A DNA stretch of 62,455 nt from contig JAJSAM010000040.1 in assembly GCA_024274785.1 (NCBI GenBank), forward strand, positions 1 through 62,455, in the 5' to 3' direction. The notes under the pieces were generated by a model that made no database searches, was not told where the DNA came from, and saw only the letters and a program-made list of their open reading frames with translations. This DNA is from Planctomycetota bacterium. GTDB taxonomy: Bacteria > Planctomycetota > JAJSAM01. Numbering within the stretch: position 1 is the first letter of the stretch; each line of letters begins with the position of its first letter. Made by a program: the position numbers and the translations under genes. Positions 1 to 9,467 of this stretch are shown piece by piece.

Positions 1-92
1 TGCATCCGTGATTCGCAAACCGTCACCTCCCAGGAGACGGTTCGGCAGCGAGGGAAGATCCCTACACCGCGCCACCCTCCCGGGGGACCGGA

Positions 93-135
93 TGCACACG
101 AGTAATCGTCGTCAGTGCACACGAGTAATTGTCGT
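93..135. repeat. Tandem direct repeat, two 20-base units
   Basis: Positions 93-112 and 116-135 carry the same 20-base unit with one mismatch, separated by three bases. Both copies read TGCACACGAGTAAT followed by C or T and then GTCGT. The repeat lies at the 3' side of a decayed minus-strand reading frame and may mark an old recombination or duplication point. The rest of 1-445 holds only that decayed frame; I see no other gene or promoter in it. Confidence 0.6.
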
Positions 136-353
136 TGGGCCCTTCTCCGCATCTGCTGGGCCTGCAGCGAAGGTGCGATCCGGGAGAGCTCACCGGCGGC
201 CTTCTCGCGGACTTCGGCCTCGGTGGGCTGGGCCTCCTCTCGTGCCTCCAGGAACGCGAGCAGTGCGTCGAGCCGGACGTAGATCCGTCCCCCCAGACGG
301 GGGGCCTCTTGCGTTTCAGGAAAGGAGGGGGTCCCTTTTAAGTCCGCCGCCAA
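136..353 (-). pseudogene. Possible remnant of a small HTH/excisionase-like gene
   Basis: On the minus strand a frame running down from a TTG at 353 contains the pattern PRLGGRIYVRLDALLAFLEA. This resembles the second helix and wing of MerR/excisionase-type helix-turn-helix proteins, where a LGGR-x-hydrophobic stretch precedes a DALxAFL helix. An Ala/Glu/Arg-rich helical tail follows, then the tandem repeat at 93-135, and the frame stays open to the window edge without a normal C-terminus. No ATG or ribosome-binding site is evident. It could be a truncated regulator from a mobile element, or a chance frame in GC-rich DNA. It shares strand with the Uma2 gene upstream, 93 bases away. Confidence 0.3.
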
Positions 354-445
354 CAGGAACCAGGAGCACCATCAAGAAGCATGGATCCGAGGCCATGGAG
401 AAGCGTATTGCTTCTCAGTTGAGGACGAATTGCCCTGACTCCGTA

Positions 446-970
446 TCAGGTATCGAGGAGTGTGGCCAGGTCGAGGTGGAAACCGGGGACGATTTCGGAC
501 CCGGGACGATCGTCCGGGCGGAAATGCTCGACGCCCCTGGTCCGGTGGATCTCCACGGCGGCGGTGTGGGGATTGACCAGCCAGACCTCCGACACTCCGG
601 CCCGCAGATAGATCTGCACCTTCTGGTCGCGGTCGCGCTTTTCAGTGGACCGGGAGAGGACCTCGACCACCAGGACGGGTATGGACACTTCGAGATCACC
701 CCGGCGGATGGCCCGGTCCGCAGACAACACGAGGACATCCGGTTGGAGCACATTGTGATCGTCGATGAAGACATCGACGGGAGACTGCACCGTTCGAGCG
801 ACCCCCACCAGGTCCATCAGTTGGCGGTGGACCTTGGCGACCACCACCTGGTGCCAACTGGCGGGCGCGGGGTCCCTGACCAGAATTCCGTCCAGAAGCT
901 CCGCCCGGAACCCCTCCGGCAGGCTCATGTAATGCGCTCGCGTGAACTTGGCCTGTTCCGTACTCACCAT
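446..970 (-). CDS. Uma2-family (DUF820) restriction-endonuclease-fold protein
   Basis: 174 residues, the usual length for the Uma2 family of PD-(D/E)XK-fold proteins, which are abundant in cyanobacteria, planctomycetes and relatives and whose role is mostly unknown. The fold's signature is visible: QPDVLVLS supplies the Asp, IPVLVVEVLS the Glu, and a downstream RDQKVQIYLRAGV the Lys and the helix, followed by the typical EVWLVNP strand. The N-terminal region (LPEGFRAELLDG) is also family-like. The gene stands alone, reads leftwards and is divergent from nothing obvious. Nuclease activity is inferred from the fold only. Family assignment is secure; function is not. Confidence 0.85.
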   Translation of the reverse strand: MVSTEQAKFTRAHYMSLPEGFRAELLDGILVRDPAPASWHQVVVAKVHRQLMDLVGVARTVQSPVDVFIDDHNVLQPDVLVLSADRAIRRGDLEVSIPVLVVEVLSRSTEKRDRDQKVQIYLRAGVSEVWLVNPHTAAVEIHRTRGVEHFRPDDRPGSEIVPGFHLDLATLLDT

Positions 971-1068
971 TCGTAATTATAGACGCTCAATCCGGTCGCC
1001 GGGCGCGGCAAAAACCGGAATCGACTCTCCTTCGCGGTGCCGGTATTGCGGTTTCGCCCTCCGGCGGC

Positions 1069-4000
1069 CTATCGGACCTTCAGGACGAACGCTCCCGATC
1101 GGCCCCGGCGATCCGGACTCGACTTCGACGTTGCTTTCGCCGGGCCGATGTGCCAGGTGCCGGGGCGGACCGGACGCAGCATGAACGTGAAGGTGCAGAG
1201 ACCCACCGGGAGACGTTTCAGGTGGAGGATCACCCGATCGGGGTGGAATTCCGCGCGCCGGAACCAGTCGAGCCGGCTGGAGCTGTGGCGCCCCGACTCT
1301 TCGGCCACGGCTCCGCCGGGGAGCGGGGAGACGATCTCGACGTCTCGTGTGGTCCGGACCCCGCGCATCTCGAGGGTGAAGCGCAGTCTGTCCCCGACCC
1401 CGACGGACTCGCCAGACGCCACCGGGCGCCAGGATTCTCCGTCGAAACGTTCAAGACTGCGCTCGATGGAGAGGCCCTCGGCGAGGGAGGTGAGCGGGGG
1501 CGGCGCTTCGCTCTCTTCCCGCCGCACGGCGGTGACGAGGAGCGGGATCTCGTCGCCGGCGTGGATCACGATGCGTCCTTCACTCCGGATGATCTCCGGC
1601 TTCGCGTGGCCATCCCCGCCGAGCGCGGCCAGGGCGCAGATGGCGCGGGCAGTTCTGAGAGGCGTCGCCCACACTCCACCCTGACGCCCCTCGAGAATGG
1701 TCTGGAGTGTGGTCGGCTCGCTCCGCCCGCCGATGTCCCCGCCGATCCGCGCAAGCCACGCGAGACTCTTCTCGAGCGCCGCCGCTGGAACGGGCAGGCC
1801 CGCCTTCTTCGCCTGCGAAAGCGCGCGCACCGCGACCGGGACCGGCCGCGGGTTGCTCCATGGTGAGTGGAAGCTCCCATCTTCCCCCATCAGGAGGGTC
1901 AGCCGGAAGACGTCCTCCTCGGTGGGACGGTGACCGGTGGCCAGCAGTGCGAGCATCCGCCACGCGATTCCCTCAGGATCCCGGACGGGCTCCCAATCGA
2001 GGACGTGCGGCGCCAACTCGCGCGCCAATTCGGCCGGGCCCTGCACCCGCACCTCGAAGGCGTCCGCAGACCCGACCACGATCTCGGCATCCGGCGCGGC
2101 AATCGCCTCCCGGCGGACCACTCGAGGCTCGCCCCAGGCCACCCCGGGAATCCGCTCTTCGATCGCGTCGGACTCCGCCGTCGAAAGGGCCTCGGCCCGC
2201 AGGACCACCGTGCCGGCGCCGGTGCCGCGAAGGGGGAATTCCACGCTGGCGTCGCCGCCCGCGGCCACCCGCACCTTCTCCTCTCCACCCCCCTCGGCGG
2301 GACCGGATACCACCAGCCGCAGCAGGAATTCCGCTGGTTCATCGAGGTCGCTCCGCACGCTGACCGCCACGGTGCCCTCGTCGGTCTCGGTCAGGCAGCG
2401 CGGCCCGCCGATCCGGACCGCCACCAGCTTCGAGGTGATCATCTCGGAGCGGCCCTCGCCAAACGCTTCGTTGCCGGCCACCGCCCGGGCCACGACCCGC
2501 CAGGTGGTCAGGCGGTCCGGAGTTTCAAACTCGATGGTGGCGCGGCCGTTCTCATCCGTCACCAGGCTCCCTCGCCAGAGCAGCGTATCGGGCAGCCGGC
2601 CCCTGAACGTCGCCGGTGCGTAGCCCGCCGCCGCGGGGGCCTCCCCCTCGCCGAAGCTGAAGCCCGGGTGGTGATTCCGGAAGGTAGAGATCCACGAGGT
2701 CCACCCGTTGAGCGTCGTCCACGCCGGATAGGGGGGCCAGGGAGCCGCCAGCACGTCCTCGTCGTTTACCGAGGCGAAGAAGCGCGCACCGAGGCTCGGG
2801 GTCAAATCCGGGTCGATGGAGGCCGGGTCTTCATTTACCAGGGCGAAGATCGCCTCGTCCACCACGGCGAGCTGGACTTCGGCCGGGACGGGAACGCCGT
2901 CTCGCGTGGTGACGACCGTGAGCTCGCCCTGCTCGCGCAAGCCGTAGGATCTGCGATCGGTCTGCACCGTTACGTTCACCGGCCCCTCGGGCGGGAGCAC
3001 GAGCAGCTCGCAGCCGCCGGAGTGGATTCGCTCCTTCTCGTAGTCCCCTCCGCTCAACCCGAGCAGCTTCACGTAGACGCCGGGCGCCCACGTCCGATCG
3101 ATCTTCACCTCGACGATCCGCATTCGTTCGCCGAGCCGGACGATGCGAGACCCGTGGAAGCGCTCGCCCGCCACGGTCAGGAGGAGGGGACTGCGAGTCG
3201 GTCCGTCCACCAGCAGGCGGGCTGTTTCCCCCGCCTGGTAGACGGCCCGGTCGGGGAGCACGAGGATCTCACCCGAACGGTCCCGTATCCGGCGGGTCTG
3301 CGGGGCCGCGACCAGGAGATCGACCCGGTGGACGGCGGTGCGGCCCTCACCATCGGGTACGAGCGCCTTCAGCCGCAGCCGTCCGGACTCCGGCGCATCG
3401 AACGTGAAACGGGCCCGGCCATCGTCCCCGGTGATCGCGTCAAGAGTCCGCCAGGGGGTGAACTCCACCATTTTCCCGGTGAGCTTTCCCCGCAGGACGG
3501 TGAGCTTCACGGCTCGGTCGGCCACCGCCTGGCCGTCCTGATCGGTGACGGCCGCGGTCGCGCGCACCTCTCGATCCGGCTCGGCGAACATCCGGTCCGC
3601 GCCGACCCGGACCGAGACGCGGGCCGGCCAGGCGAGGAGTTCGCGGCTGGTCTCCACCTCACGTCCGGACGGGGGCTTGAGCACGACCTCCAGGCGGAAG
3701 GCGACCGCGTGCTCGTTGCGGGCGGTGGGAATCTCGATCACGAAAGTTCCGTCCGGGACGGTGACACCCTCGCCCCCGGCCCCTCCATCGGCATCGTCGC
3801 GGAGCTGCGGCGGCGAGTCTCCTCCGTAGAACCAGGACCGGGGATCCGGGAAGGGGCGGGGCTGCCAGAGGCCGGTCGCGTCGCCATCACGCCTCCGGCC
3901 CCCGCCACGGGCCGAGGCACGCCAGAAGACCGGTATTCCCGCCGCCGGGGCTCCCCACCAGTGCTCGGCGCGGACGATCGCCCGCACCGGTTCGCCGAGG

Positions 4001-5373
4001 AGGCGGGCCGAGGGATCGATCTCGACGGAGAGCCGTATCTCGGGTCGCTCGAACTCCGCCACCCTGATCCGTCGGGATGCGCCGGTAACCCACCCCTCTG
4101 CGCCTTCCGGGCGGAGAACTTCGAGGCGCCACGTTCCCGGCGGGGCGTTCTCGGGCAGCGCAAGGGTGCCGGAGAAGGTGCCGAGGGTGCTGAAGATCCC
4201 CTCCCGGAGCTGGTTTTCCTCGTCACCCGGGGATTCGAGGACGACCCTGACCGGCTCTCCCGCTGGAGGGATCAGGTGCCCGTCCCGCCGCGATCGCCAG
4301 ACCGCGCGGAAGTGGATGAGGTCTCCGGGCCGGTAGAGGGGGCGATCCGGCGCGATGTGGCAGATCTCCAGGTTCTCCAGTCTGGACTCCCCGAAGGCCA
4401 GGACGGCGGTCTCCCCCTTGAAGTCACAGAGGATCAGCCCGTCGCCCTTCCCGGTGAAGGAGAACGTGCCGTCTGCTCCGGTGACGCCCTCGAGGTTGCG
4501 GTCCTCCTGTCGGACCTCGACGCGCACTCCCGGGACGGGTTCGCCGGTCCACGGTCGGGCCACGAAGAGCAGCTTCGAGTTACCGACCGCCCGCACCACC
4601 GGCACATAGCCGAGGACGAGAAACGGATGGCAGGCCGTGAAGCCATCGATCTCTTCCTCGAGCACGTAGAGTCCGGGCCGATCGAGAGTCAGGCGAAACC
4701 ACCCGCGGATCTCCCGTGGTTGCGGCAGAAGTCCCCAGGTTTCCGGAAAGGAAACGGTGCGCTCCTCCACCCGCTCCCACTGCTCCCGGTTCGCGGCCGC
4801 GAGCGCGAGGTCCGGGATCGCCGGCCACTCTCCGTCGATCGGCAACCGGCCGAAGACCTCCCGCCGCCGATCGTCTCCGATCCGCCATACCGTGATCGAG
4901 GACGGCGGTCCACCTCGCCGAAAGAGGCGGACCGTCGTCTCCTCACCCGGCACAAGGCACTGCTCGTTCCGCCTCTCCCAGCGGCTCATGCTGAAGGAGT
5001 GGATCGCGCCCACGGCCGCCCGAACCTCCTTCACATTCCGGCCGAACGGGTGTTTCGTGAGGGCCCGACGAAGGATCGCGCCGGCCATCTCGCGCCGGCC
5101 CGGATCGGCGCGAACACTGGCGGTGAGTGCCCGCAGCACGTCCATCGTGCGGTCGCTGTCGCAGCCGTAGGTGAGGAACCCGTCGACCGCCAGGAGGGCG
5201 TCGCGGTGGCGGCCGTCGAGCGTGGCCTCCTGCGCCTTCCAGATGAGGGCCGCGATCTCGGGAGGCAGGCCGTCCGGGTCCTTGACCGGTTTGACCGGAA
5301 GGACCTGCGCGAAGGCGGCGGAAACCGGCAGGAGGAGGACGAGGCAGAGTGCGGGTGCGATGCGCTTCGACAT
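1069..5373 (-). CDS. Bacterial alpha-2-macroglobulin family protein, no thioester
   Basis: 1,434 residues from the ATG at 5373, chosen because it opens a clear signal peptide (MSKRIAPALCLVLLLPVSAA, cleavage near residue 22); the longer frame upstream lacks coding character. Macroglobulin repeats are visible: DRPLYRPGD near residue 345, LPDRAVYQAGETARL around 700-720, VVDEAIFAL near 840, and the A2M core WRGSLVTDENGRATIEFETP near 930-950. Bacterial A2Ms act in the periplasm as protease traps or surface scaffolds. The helical thioester-domain region (about 1,130-1,260) is present but has no CxEQ motif, so covalent trapping is unlikely; this resembles the thioester-less YfaS class. No pbpC-type partner lies beside it. 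Divergent from the exported protein at 5616. Confidence 0.88.
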   Translation of the reverse strand: MSKRIAPALCLVLLLPVSAAFAQVLPVKPVKDPDGLPPEIAALIWKAQEATLDGRHRDALLAVDGFLTYGCDSDRTMDVLRALTASVRADPGRREMAGAILRRALTKHPFGRNVKEVRAAVGAIHSFSMSRWERRNEQCLVPGEETTVRLFRRGGPPSSITVWRIGDDRRREVFGRLPIDGEWPAIPDLALAAANREQWERVEERTVSFPETWGLLPQPREIRGWFRLTLDRPGLYVLEEEIDGFTACHPFLVLGYVPVVRAVGNSKLLFVARPWTGEPVPGVRVEVRQEDRNLEGVTGADGTFSFTGKGDGLILCDFKGETAVLAFGESRLENLEICHIAPDRPLYRPGDLIHFRAVWRSRRDGHLIPPAGEPVRVVLESPGDEENQLREGIFSTLGTFSGTLALPENAPPGTWRLEVLRPEGAEGWVTGASRRIRVAEFERPEIRLSVEIDPSARLLGEPVRAIVRAEHWWGAPAAGIPVFWRASARGGGRRRDGDATGLWQPRPFPDPRSWFYGGDSPPQLRDDADGGAGGEGVTVPDGTFVIEIPTARNEHAVAFRLEVVLKPPSGREVETSRELLAWPARVSVRVGADRMFAEPDREVRATAAVTDQDGQAVADRAVKLTVLRGKLTGKMVEFTPWRTLDAITGDDGRARFTFDAPESGRLRLKALVPDGEGRTAVHRVDLLVAAPQTRRIRDRSGEILVLPDRAVYQAGETARLLVDGPTRSPLLLTVAGERFHGSRIVRLGERMRIVEVKIDRTWAPGVYVKLLGLSGGDYEKERIHSGGCELLVLPPEGPVNVTVQTDRRSYGLREQGELTVVTTRDGVPVPAEVQLAVVDEAIFALVNEDPASIDPDLTPSLGARFFASVNDEDVLAAPWPPYPAWTTLNGWTSWISTFRNHHPGFSFGEGEAPAAAGYAPATFRGRLPDTLLWRGSLVTDENGRATIEFETPDRLTTWRVVARAVAGNEAFGEGRSEMITSKLVAVRIGGPRCLTETDEGTVAVSVRSDLDEPAEFLLRLVVSGPAEGGGEEKVRVAAGGDASVEFPLRGTGAGTVVLRAEALSTAESDAIEERIPGVAWGEPRVVRREAIAAPDAEIVVGSADAFEVRVQGPAELARELAPHVLDWEPVRDPEGIAWRMLALLATGHRPTEEDVFRLTLLMGEDGSFHSPWSNPRPVPVAVRALSQAKKAGLPVPAAALEKSLAWLARIGGDIGGRSEPTTLQTILEGRQGGVWATPLRTARAICALAALGGDGHAKPEIIRSEGRIVIHAGDEIPLLVTAVRREESEAPPPLTSLAEGLSIERSLERFDGESWRPVASGESVGVGDRLRFTLEMRGVRTTRDVEIVSPLPGGAVAEESGRHSSSRLDWFRRAEFHPDRVILHLKRLPVGLCTFTFMLRPVRPGTWHIGPAKATSKSSPDRRGRSGAFVLKVR

Positions 5374-5615
5374 GGGTCCGTCTCCGGGAGAAGCCCGGGC
5401 CAGTATACCGCATCCGGGCATCGCTTCCGCCGTCGGAGGGTCGAGTTCCGTCCCGTCCGCGCATGACCAGGGGCGATCGCCCTCCGGCCCCGCGCGGCGG
5501 CGACGGAGCACCGCCCCGCGAGAGCAGTGAACCCCCGATCCGCGTCGATCTTTGGGAGGGATCCGAGACTGAGTACCATACGCAGACTCAATATTGCGCA
5601 AGCAGGGAGGCGATG

Positions 5616-7316
5616 ATGACGAACTCGAGGGATAGGAACAGTCCTGGTGTGGCGGTATTCGCGGTGGTGCTGACGGCGGTCCTCGTGCTGGGGGCGCGCC
5701 CGGGCCTCGCCGGGCTCAGCGCTTCGCAACAGGCCGCTCTGCGCACCGCAACCGCGGCGGTGCAGAGCGCCGAGGGGGATCTCCGGGCGGCTGCGGGCTC
5801 TGCCGGCACGGCGGCGAATCCGGCGAAGGGGAGCCGGCTGAAGTTGACGCGGATGCGGCTCGATTCCGCTATCGGGAGGCTGAACCAGGCCGCCGGCCTC
5901 CTCGGCGAGTTGCCCGGGGACGATGCGGCGGTACAGGCGCTTCTCGAACGTCACCGCGCCGCCGCCGCGAGCGCCGGAAAGATCCAGTCGATCCTCTCGC
6001 CGGGCTCCGGTCAGACGCCCGCCGGCAGTGGCCGAACCACCCCGGCGCCGACCGCCGGCACGAGTGCGAAACGGCCCGCCACGGGTTCGCCGGCCCCGAA
6101 ACTCGACTACCGGGCGGAGAAGAAGCTGAAGGACGCTCGCTGGTACCTCCGTGAGGTCGCGAAGTACACGGCTCCGGCGATGGCGGTGGTCAAGCGGCTC
6201 GACGGCGAGGGCGAGAAGGCCGTTCACGCGGATGTCCGGGTCGCGCTGGCGAGCATCGAAACCGGTTGGGCGAAGCAGAAGCTCGTGGAGGAATACCTGG
6301 CCGGGCTTCCCGCCGATCATCCGGAAGTCCGGGCCGCCGCCGAGCAATCCGCCTCGGGCCGGGCGACTCTCGGTGGGCTTCAATCGAGGCTCGAGGCCGC
6401 GAACGTCGCGATGGAGAAGCTCACCGGAATGCGGCACTACCCGCGGTTCGACGAGGACTTTCGCAGGATGGTGGACTTTTCCCGGCGCTACGGCGATTTC
6501 CAGATGACCTTGCAGCAGCCGGAGAAGCTCATCTCGATCGTCCGGGAGGACGGTGAGGTCGTGAAGGAAGTGAAACGCGTCGCCCGTCTCTACCTCCCCC
6601 TGGTGGAGCAGAAGACCAATCCCGGATTGAAGCTGGAGCGGCTCGTCAATCACCTCCTCGAAGCCCGGCGGGCCTTCGGGCGGGAGGTTGCCGCGTATGG
6701 GGCGAAACTTCCGGTTTTGATCGATGCCGACCTCGCCGAGGCCGATCGCATCGCGGACCTCGGGGTCGCCGAGAAGAAGCCGCTCTACTTCGGCAAGGGT
6801 TCCGGTATCGAGCAGACCCTGGGCTTCGCCGAGGTGAAGGTCGGGATTCTCGAGACGCTCGATGCCGGACAGGGCGCCGCGTATCGCCGGAAGCTCGATG
6901 CCACGCGGGCCGGCACCGAAAAGCGCGCCGAGAGTCTGAGGGTCGAGATCATCAGGAACAACAGCCTCCCCGAGGATCGTTACCAGGGCGGCGAACGCAA
7001 GGCCCATGTGGGGACGGCGGCCGAGGCGTGGAAGAAGCTCGAGTCCGGCGCGAAGGTGCTGGGAGCGCGCATCCCCTCCGCCGACTGGAAGCGGGTCACA
7101 GAATGGCGCTGGGGGACCGACAGTTTCTACAAGGTCGACTACTCGTGGATCCAGGTGCAACTCCTGGTCGAGTACGACGGCAAGCTCGCGGTCATCCGTC
7201 CGGTCAACCTCTATCGAAACCACCTCCAGGGCGATCAGATCAAGGCCTCTCCGCTGTATCAGCCCGGCGACGATCCGAGCCCGCAGAACCTGCTGTTGAA
7301 AGAGAAGATCCGGTGA
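5616..7316 (+). CDS. Exported Ala-rich protein of unknown function
   Basis: About 566 residues. Two adjacent ATGs (5613 and 5616) are possible; 5616 is preferred because GGGAGG at 5605-5610 then lies five bases upstream. A signal peptide follows (hydrophobic VFAVVLTAVLVLGA, cleavage near GLAG). Residues 30-120 are Ala/Arg-rich helical sequence, then a Pro/Thr/Ser/Gly linker (about 125-160), then a long helical region with many charged residues. The last 100 residues include RVTEWRWGTDSFYKVDYSW and a beta-rich VQLLVEYDGKLAVIRPVN. I do not recognise the family. It is divergent from the A2M gene, with a 240-base spacer that probably holds both promoters. Confidence 0.75.
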   Translation: MTNSRDRNSPGVAVFAVVLTAVLVLGARPGLAGLSASQQAALRTATAAVQSAEGDLRAAAGSAGTAANPAKGSRLKLTRMRLDSAIGRLNQAAGLLGELPGDDAAVQALLERHRAAAASAGKIQSILSPGSGQTPAGSGRTTPAPTAGTSAKRPATGSPAPKLDYRAEKKLKDARWYLREVAKYTAPAMAVVKRLDGEGEKAVHADVRVALASIETGWAKQKLVEEYLAGLPADHPEVRAAAEQSASGRATLGGLQSRLEAANVAMEKLTGMRHYPRFDEDFRRMVDFSRRYGDFQMTLQQPEKLISIVREDGEVVKEVKRVARLYLPLVEQKTNPGLKLERLVNHLLEARRAFGREVAAYGAKLPVLIDADLAEADRIADLGVAEKKPLYFGKGSGIEQTLGFAEVKVGILETLDAGQGAAYRRKLDATRAGTEKRAESLRVEIIRNNSLPEDRYQGGERKAHVGTAAEAWKKLESGAKVLGARIPSADWKRVTEWRWGTDSFYKVDYSWIQVQLLVEYDGKLAVIRPVNLYRNHLQGDQIKASPLYQPGDDPSPQNLLLKEKIR

Positions 7317-7349
7317 CGTTTCGCCGCCGGACGGGTGAGGTGGCCGGTT

Positions 7350-8168
7350 TCAGTCGGTGACGACGGGGTAGCCGACGGTCGTCCAGGCGTTGATGCCGCC
7401 GAGCATGTTCAGGATTTCACGGAGGTTATCCTGCTCCATGCGGTCGCGGGCACTGGCGCTGCGGGAGCCGGCCATGCAGTAGACGAGATACGTGCCCGCG
7501 GGGTCGAGCGCCGCGATACGAGCGTCGAAGTCCGCGGCCCGGAGATCGATGTTGATCGCGCCTTCGAGGTGCCCCCCCGCGTACTCGGCCGAGGTGCGAA
7601 CGTCGATGATCTGAAACAGCGGATTCCCGGACTCCGCGTCGATCCGGGCCCTGGCCACGGCCACGTTGATACTCAGGGTGATGGCGTCGTCGTCATGGAC
7701 CTGGATCGTGGCTTCGATGACGGTGCCCAGGCGGTACTCCGCGACATTCGGAACGAGGCGGACGATCAGGAGTTCGGCGCCTTCGACCTCGCTGTCGTCC
7801 ATCGGGGTGATCGTCAGGTTCACATGATCGGACCCGGCGGGGATGACGATGGTGTCGCCGAGGGGAGCCTGCTCGAAGTCTTCGCCGGGCACGTTGCTGA
7901 GGGTGCCCTGAACGACCACGGAGACCGTGAGTGCCGCGGTCGTCGCGCCCGTGCGGGCGATGCGGATCACACCGGAATCCGGCGCGGTATCGTTCTCCGT
8001 GGCGAAGGCCTCGGGGGCGGTGATCGTCAACGTCGGTTTGTCGGACGGTGAGGGAGTGGGGGAAGTCGAGGGCAGGGTGACGCCACTTCCGCCACCTCCA
8101 CCACACCCGCCGGCGAGAAGAGCCAGACCGAGAAGAGCCAGCACGAGTGTCTTTCCGTGCGTCAGCAT
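7350..8168 (-). CDS. Lipoprotein with Calx-beta-like and rhodanese domains
   Basis: 272 residues from the ATG at 8168. It begins with a lipoprotein signal (LALLGLALLAGGC, lipobox Cys near 21) followed by a poly-Gly and Ser/Pro/Thr linker. Residues about 45-160 resemble a Calx-beta domain (SGVIRIARTG, IPAGSDHVNLTITPMDDSEVEGAE). Residues about 175-270 are a rhodanese domain with FQIIDVRTSAEYAGGHLEGA and the active-site loop VYCMAGSRSA, where the Cys is the sulfur acceptor. Rhodaneses move sulfane sulfur or act as redox sensors; this one would sit at the envelope. The order lipid anchor, beta domain, rhodanese is unusual. Transcribed towards, and convergent with, the 5616-7316 gene. Confidence 0.85.
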   Translation of the reverse strand: MLTHGKTLVLALLGLALLAGGCGGGGGSGVTLPSTSPTPSPSDKPTLTITAPEAFATENDTAPDSGVIRIARTGATTAALTVSVVVQGTLSNVPGEDFEQAPLGDTIVIPAGSDHVNLTITPMDDSEVEGAELLIVRLVPNVAEYRLGTVIEATIQVHDDDAITLSINVAVARARIDAESGNPLFQIIDVRTSAEYAGGHLEGAINIDLRAADFDARIAALDPAGTYLVYCMAGSRSASARDRMEQDNLREILNMLGGINAWTTVGYPVVTD

Positions 8169-8328
8169 CGAAGCCTCCAGATCGTTCCCCGACAGAACCG
8201 GGATCGTAGCGAAGACCACCGGTCGATCCAGCATAATCTCGACTTCAGTCGATTCGGTGACTTGGAACATCGAGCGGGACAGCCGGGGATTGCTAGGGGA
8301 TCGGCACCGGCCTCCGTAAAAACCGGGA

Positions 8329-8964
8329 ATGCACCTCCGCGATCTCGACTGCATGCTCTCCGACGAGGATCTCCCGGTCGAAGTCGATCGTTTCATCGAG
8401 ACTGCCGAGGAGCGCATCCTGCTCTTCCAGGAAGATCTGAAGGGCGCCAGCATCCCGGCCTTCGTGCCGAGCGATTTTCGGAAGGTCTACCGCGCGCTCG
8501 AGCATGTGCGGGATCTCAGTCTCGCGCCGGGCACCTTGTTTTGCGAGTGGGGGAGCGGTTTCGGGGTCGTGGCCGGCCTGGCCGCATGGCTGGGGTTCGA
8601 CGCCCATGCCATCGAGATCAATCACGACCTGATGGACAACGCCGAGACCCTGGCCGCCGACTTTGATCTCCGGATCGAGTTCGCCCGGGGTACGTTCGTT
8701 CCCGAGGGAGGCGACGAGTACCTCGACCAGACGAACGAGTTCGAGTGGCTCTCCCCGGGGGGCGCATGCGGCTACGAATCGCTGGGGCTCGAGGCTGACG
8801 ACTTCGACGTGATCTTCGCGTTCCCCTGGCCCGGCGAGGAGATCGTGGTGGAGAACCTCTTTACGCGTTTCGGTGCGGAAGGCGCATTGCTCGTGACCTA
8901 CCACGGCATCGAGGAGGTTCGGATCCGGCGCAAAGTCGGCGGGCGACTGAGCGGAGGCCGATAG
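8329..8964 (+). CDS. Class I SAM-dependent methyltransferase-like protein
   Basis: 211 residues. The core shows motif I as LFCEWGSGFGVVAGLAA followed by motif II AHAIEINHDLMDNAE, the normal positions of the SAM-binding glycine loop and acidic ribose-binding residue. A later DDFDVIFAFPWPGEE corresponds to motif IV, but it reads FPWP instead of an NPPY-type motif, so the substrate cannot be inferred. The N-terminal 60 residues are helical with many acidic groups. It starts at the first ATG after a short spacer and is separated by 53 bases from the next gene, so it may head a small run (8329-10058) of same-strand genes. Confidence 0.75.
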   Translation: MHLRDLDCMLSDEDLPVEVDRFIETAEERILLFQEDLKGASIPAFVPSDFRKVYRALEHVRDLSLAPGTLFCEWGSGFGVVAGLAAWLGFDAHAIEINHDLMDNAETLAADFDLRIEFARGTFVPEGGDEYLDQTNEFEWLSPGGACGYESLGLEADDFDVIFAFPWPGEEIVVENLFTRFGAEGALLVTYHGIEEVRIRRKVGGRLSGGR

Positions 8965-9017
8965 TCCGCTCCGGCGTGGGTGGCTCGACGTCGAATTCGG
9001 TATAGTGCCGTGACGAC

Positions 9018-9422
9018 ATGAATTCAGAACGCGAAATGAAGCAGGCCATGCGAGCCCTGGAGGGCTTCTACGAGTCCACGCTCGAAGAGCTGACGTCGGC
9101 GGTGATCGAGAAGCAGGACTCTCTGAACACCGGCTACCTCGGGAGTGGGGAGACGATCGTGGACCGTTACGGGCCGATCCTGCTCCACCTCGGCAACATG
9201 CTCGGCTGTCTGCACCGGGCCGTGTCCGACGCCCCACCTCCTCCTCCTCCGCCGCCGCTGTTCGGCGTGGATGAGGTCCTCGCGCCGGAGGATGAGATCC
9301 GCGACAGCCTGAGCCAGTGGATCGTCCTGAACCCGGGCTTCGAGCCGATCAGTATCCAGATACTCCCGGGCGAGCCCGAGGCCCGAGCGGTCATTTTCTA
9401 CCAACGGAACTCCGCGGAATAG
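9018..9422 (+). CDS. Small soluble protein with polyproline tract
   Basis: 134 residues with no signal peptide or membrane segment. The N-terminal half is helical (EMKQAMRALEGFYESTLEEL), followed by a run of about eight prolines near residues 77-84, then a beta-rich C-terminal half ending IQILPGEPEARAVIFYQRNS. The polyproline stretch would stall ribosomes without EF-P. A competing frame exists on the other strand, but the plus frame has better spacing and neighbours on the same strand. I do not recognise the family; it is followed 45 bases later by a pentapeptide-repeat gene. Confidence 0.6.
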   Translation: MNSEREMKQAMRALEGFYESTLEELTSAVIEKQDSLNTGYLGSGETIVDRYGPILLHLGNMLGCLHRAVSDAPPPPPPPPLFGVDEVLAPEDEIRDSLSQWIVLNPGFEPISIQILPGEPEARAVIFYQRNSAE

Positions 9423-9467
9423 CGGGCGGTCGTATTCAAGCAACCTTTCTGCGGCCTGGAGAAGCCG

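Noticed and set aside
1867..5466. 1,199-codon open frame on the plus strand
   Set aside because: It lies opposite the alpha-2-macroglobulin gene; composition is Arg/Gly/Pro/His rich with no domain, as expected for an antisense shadow at high GC.
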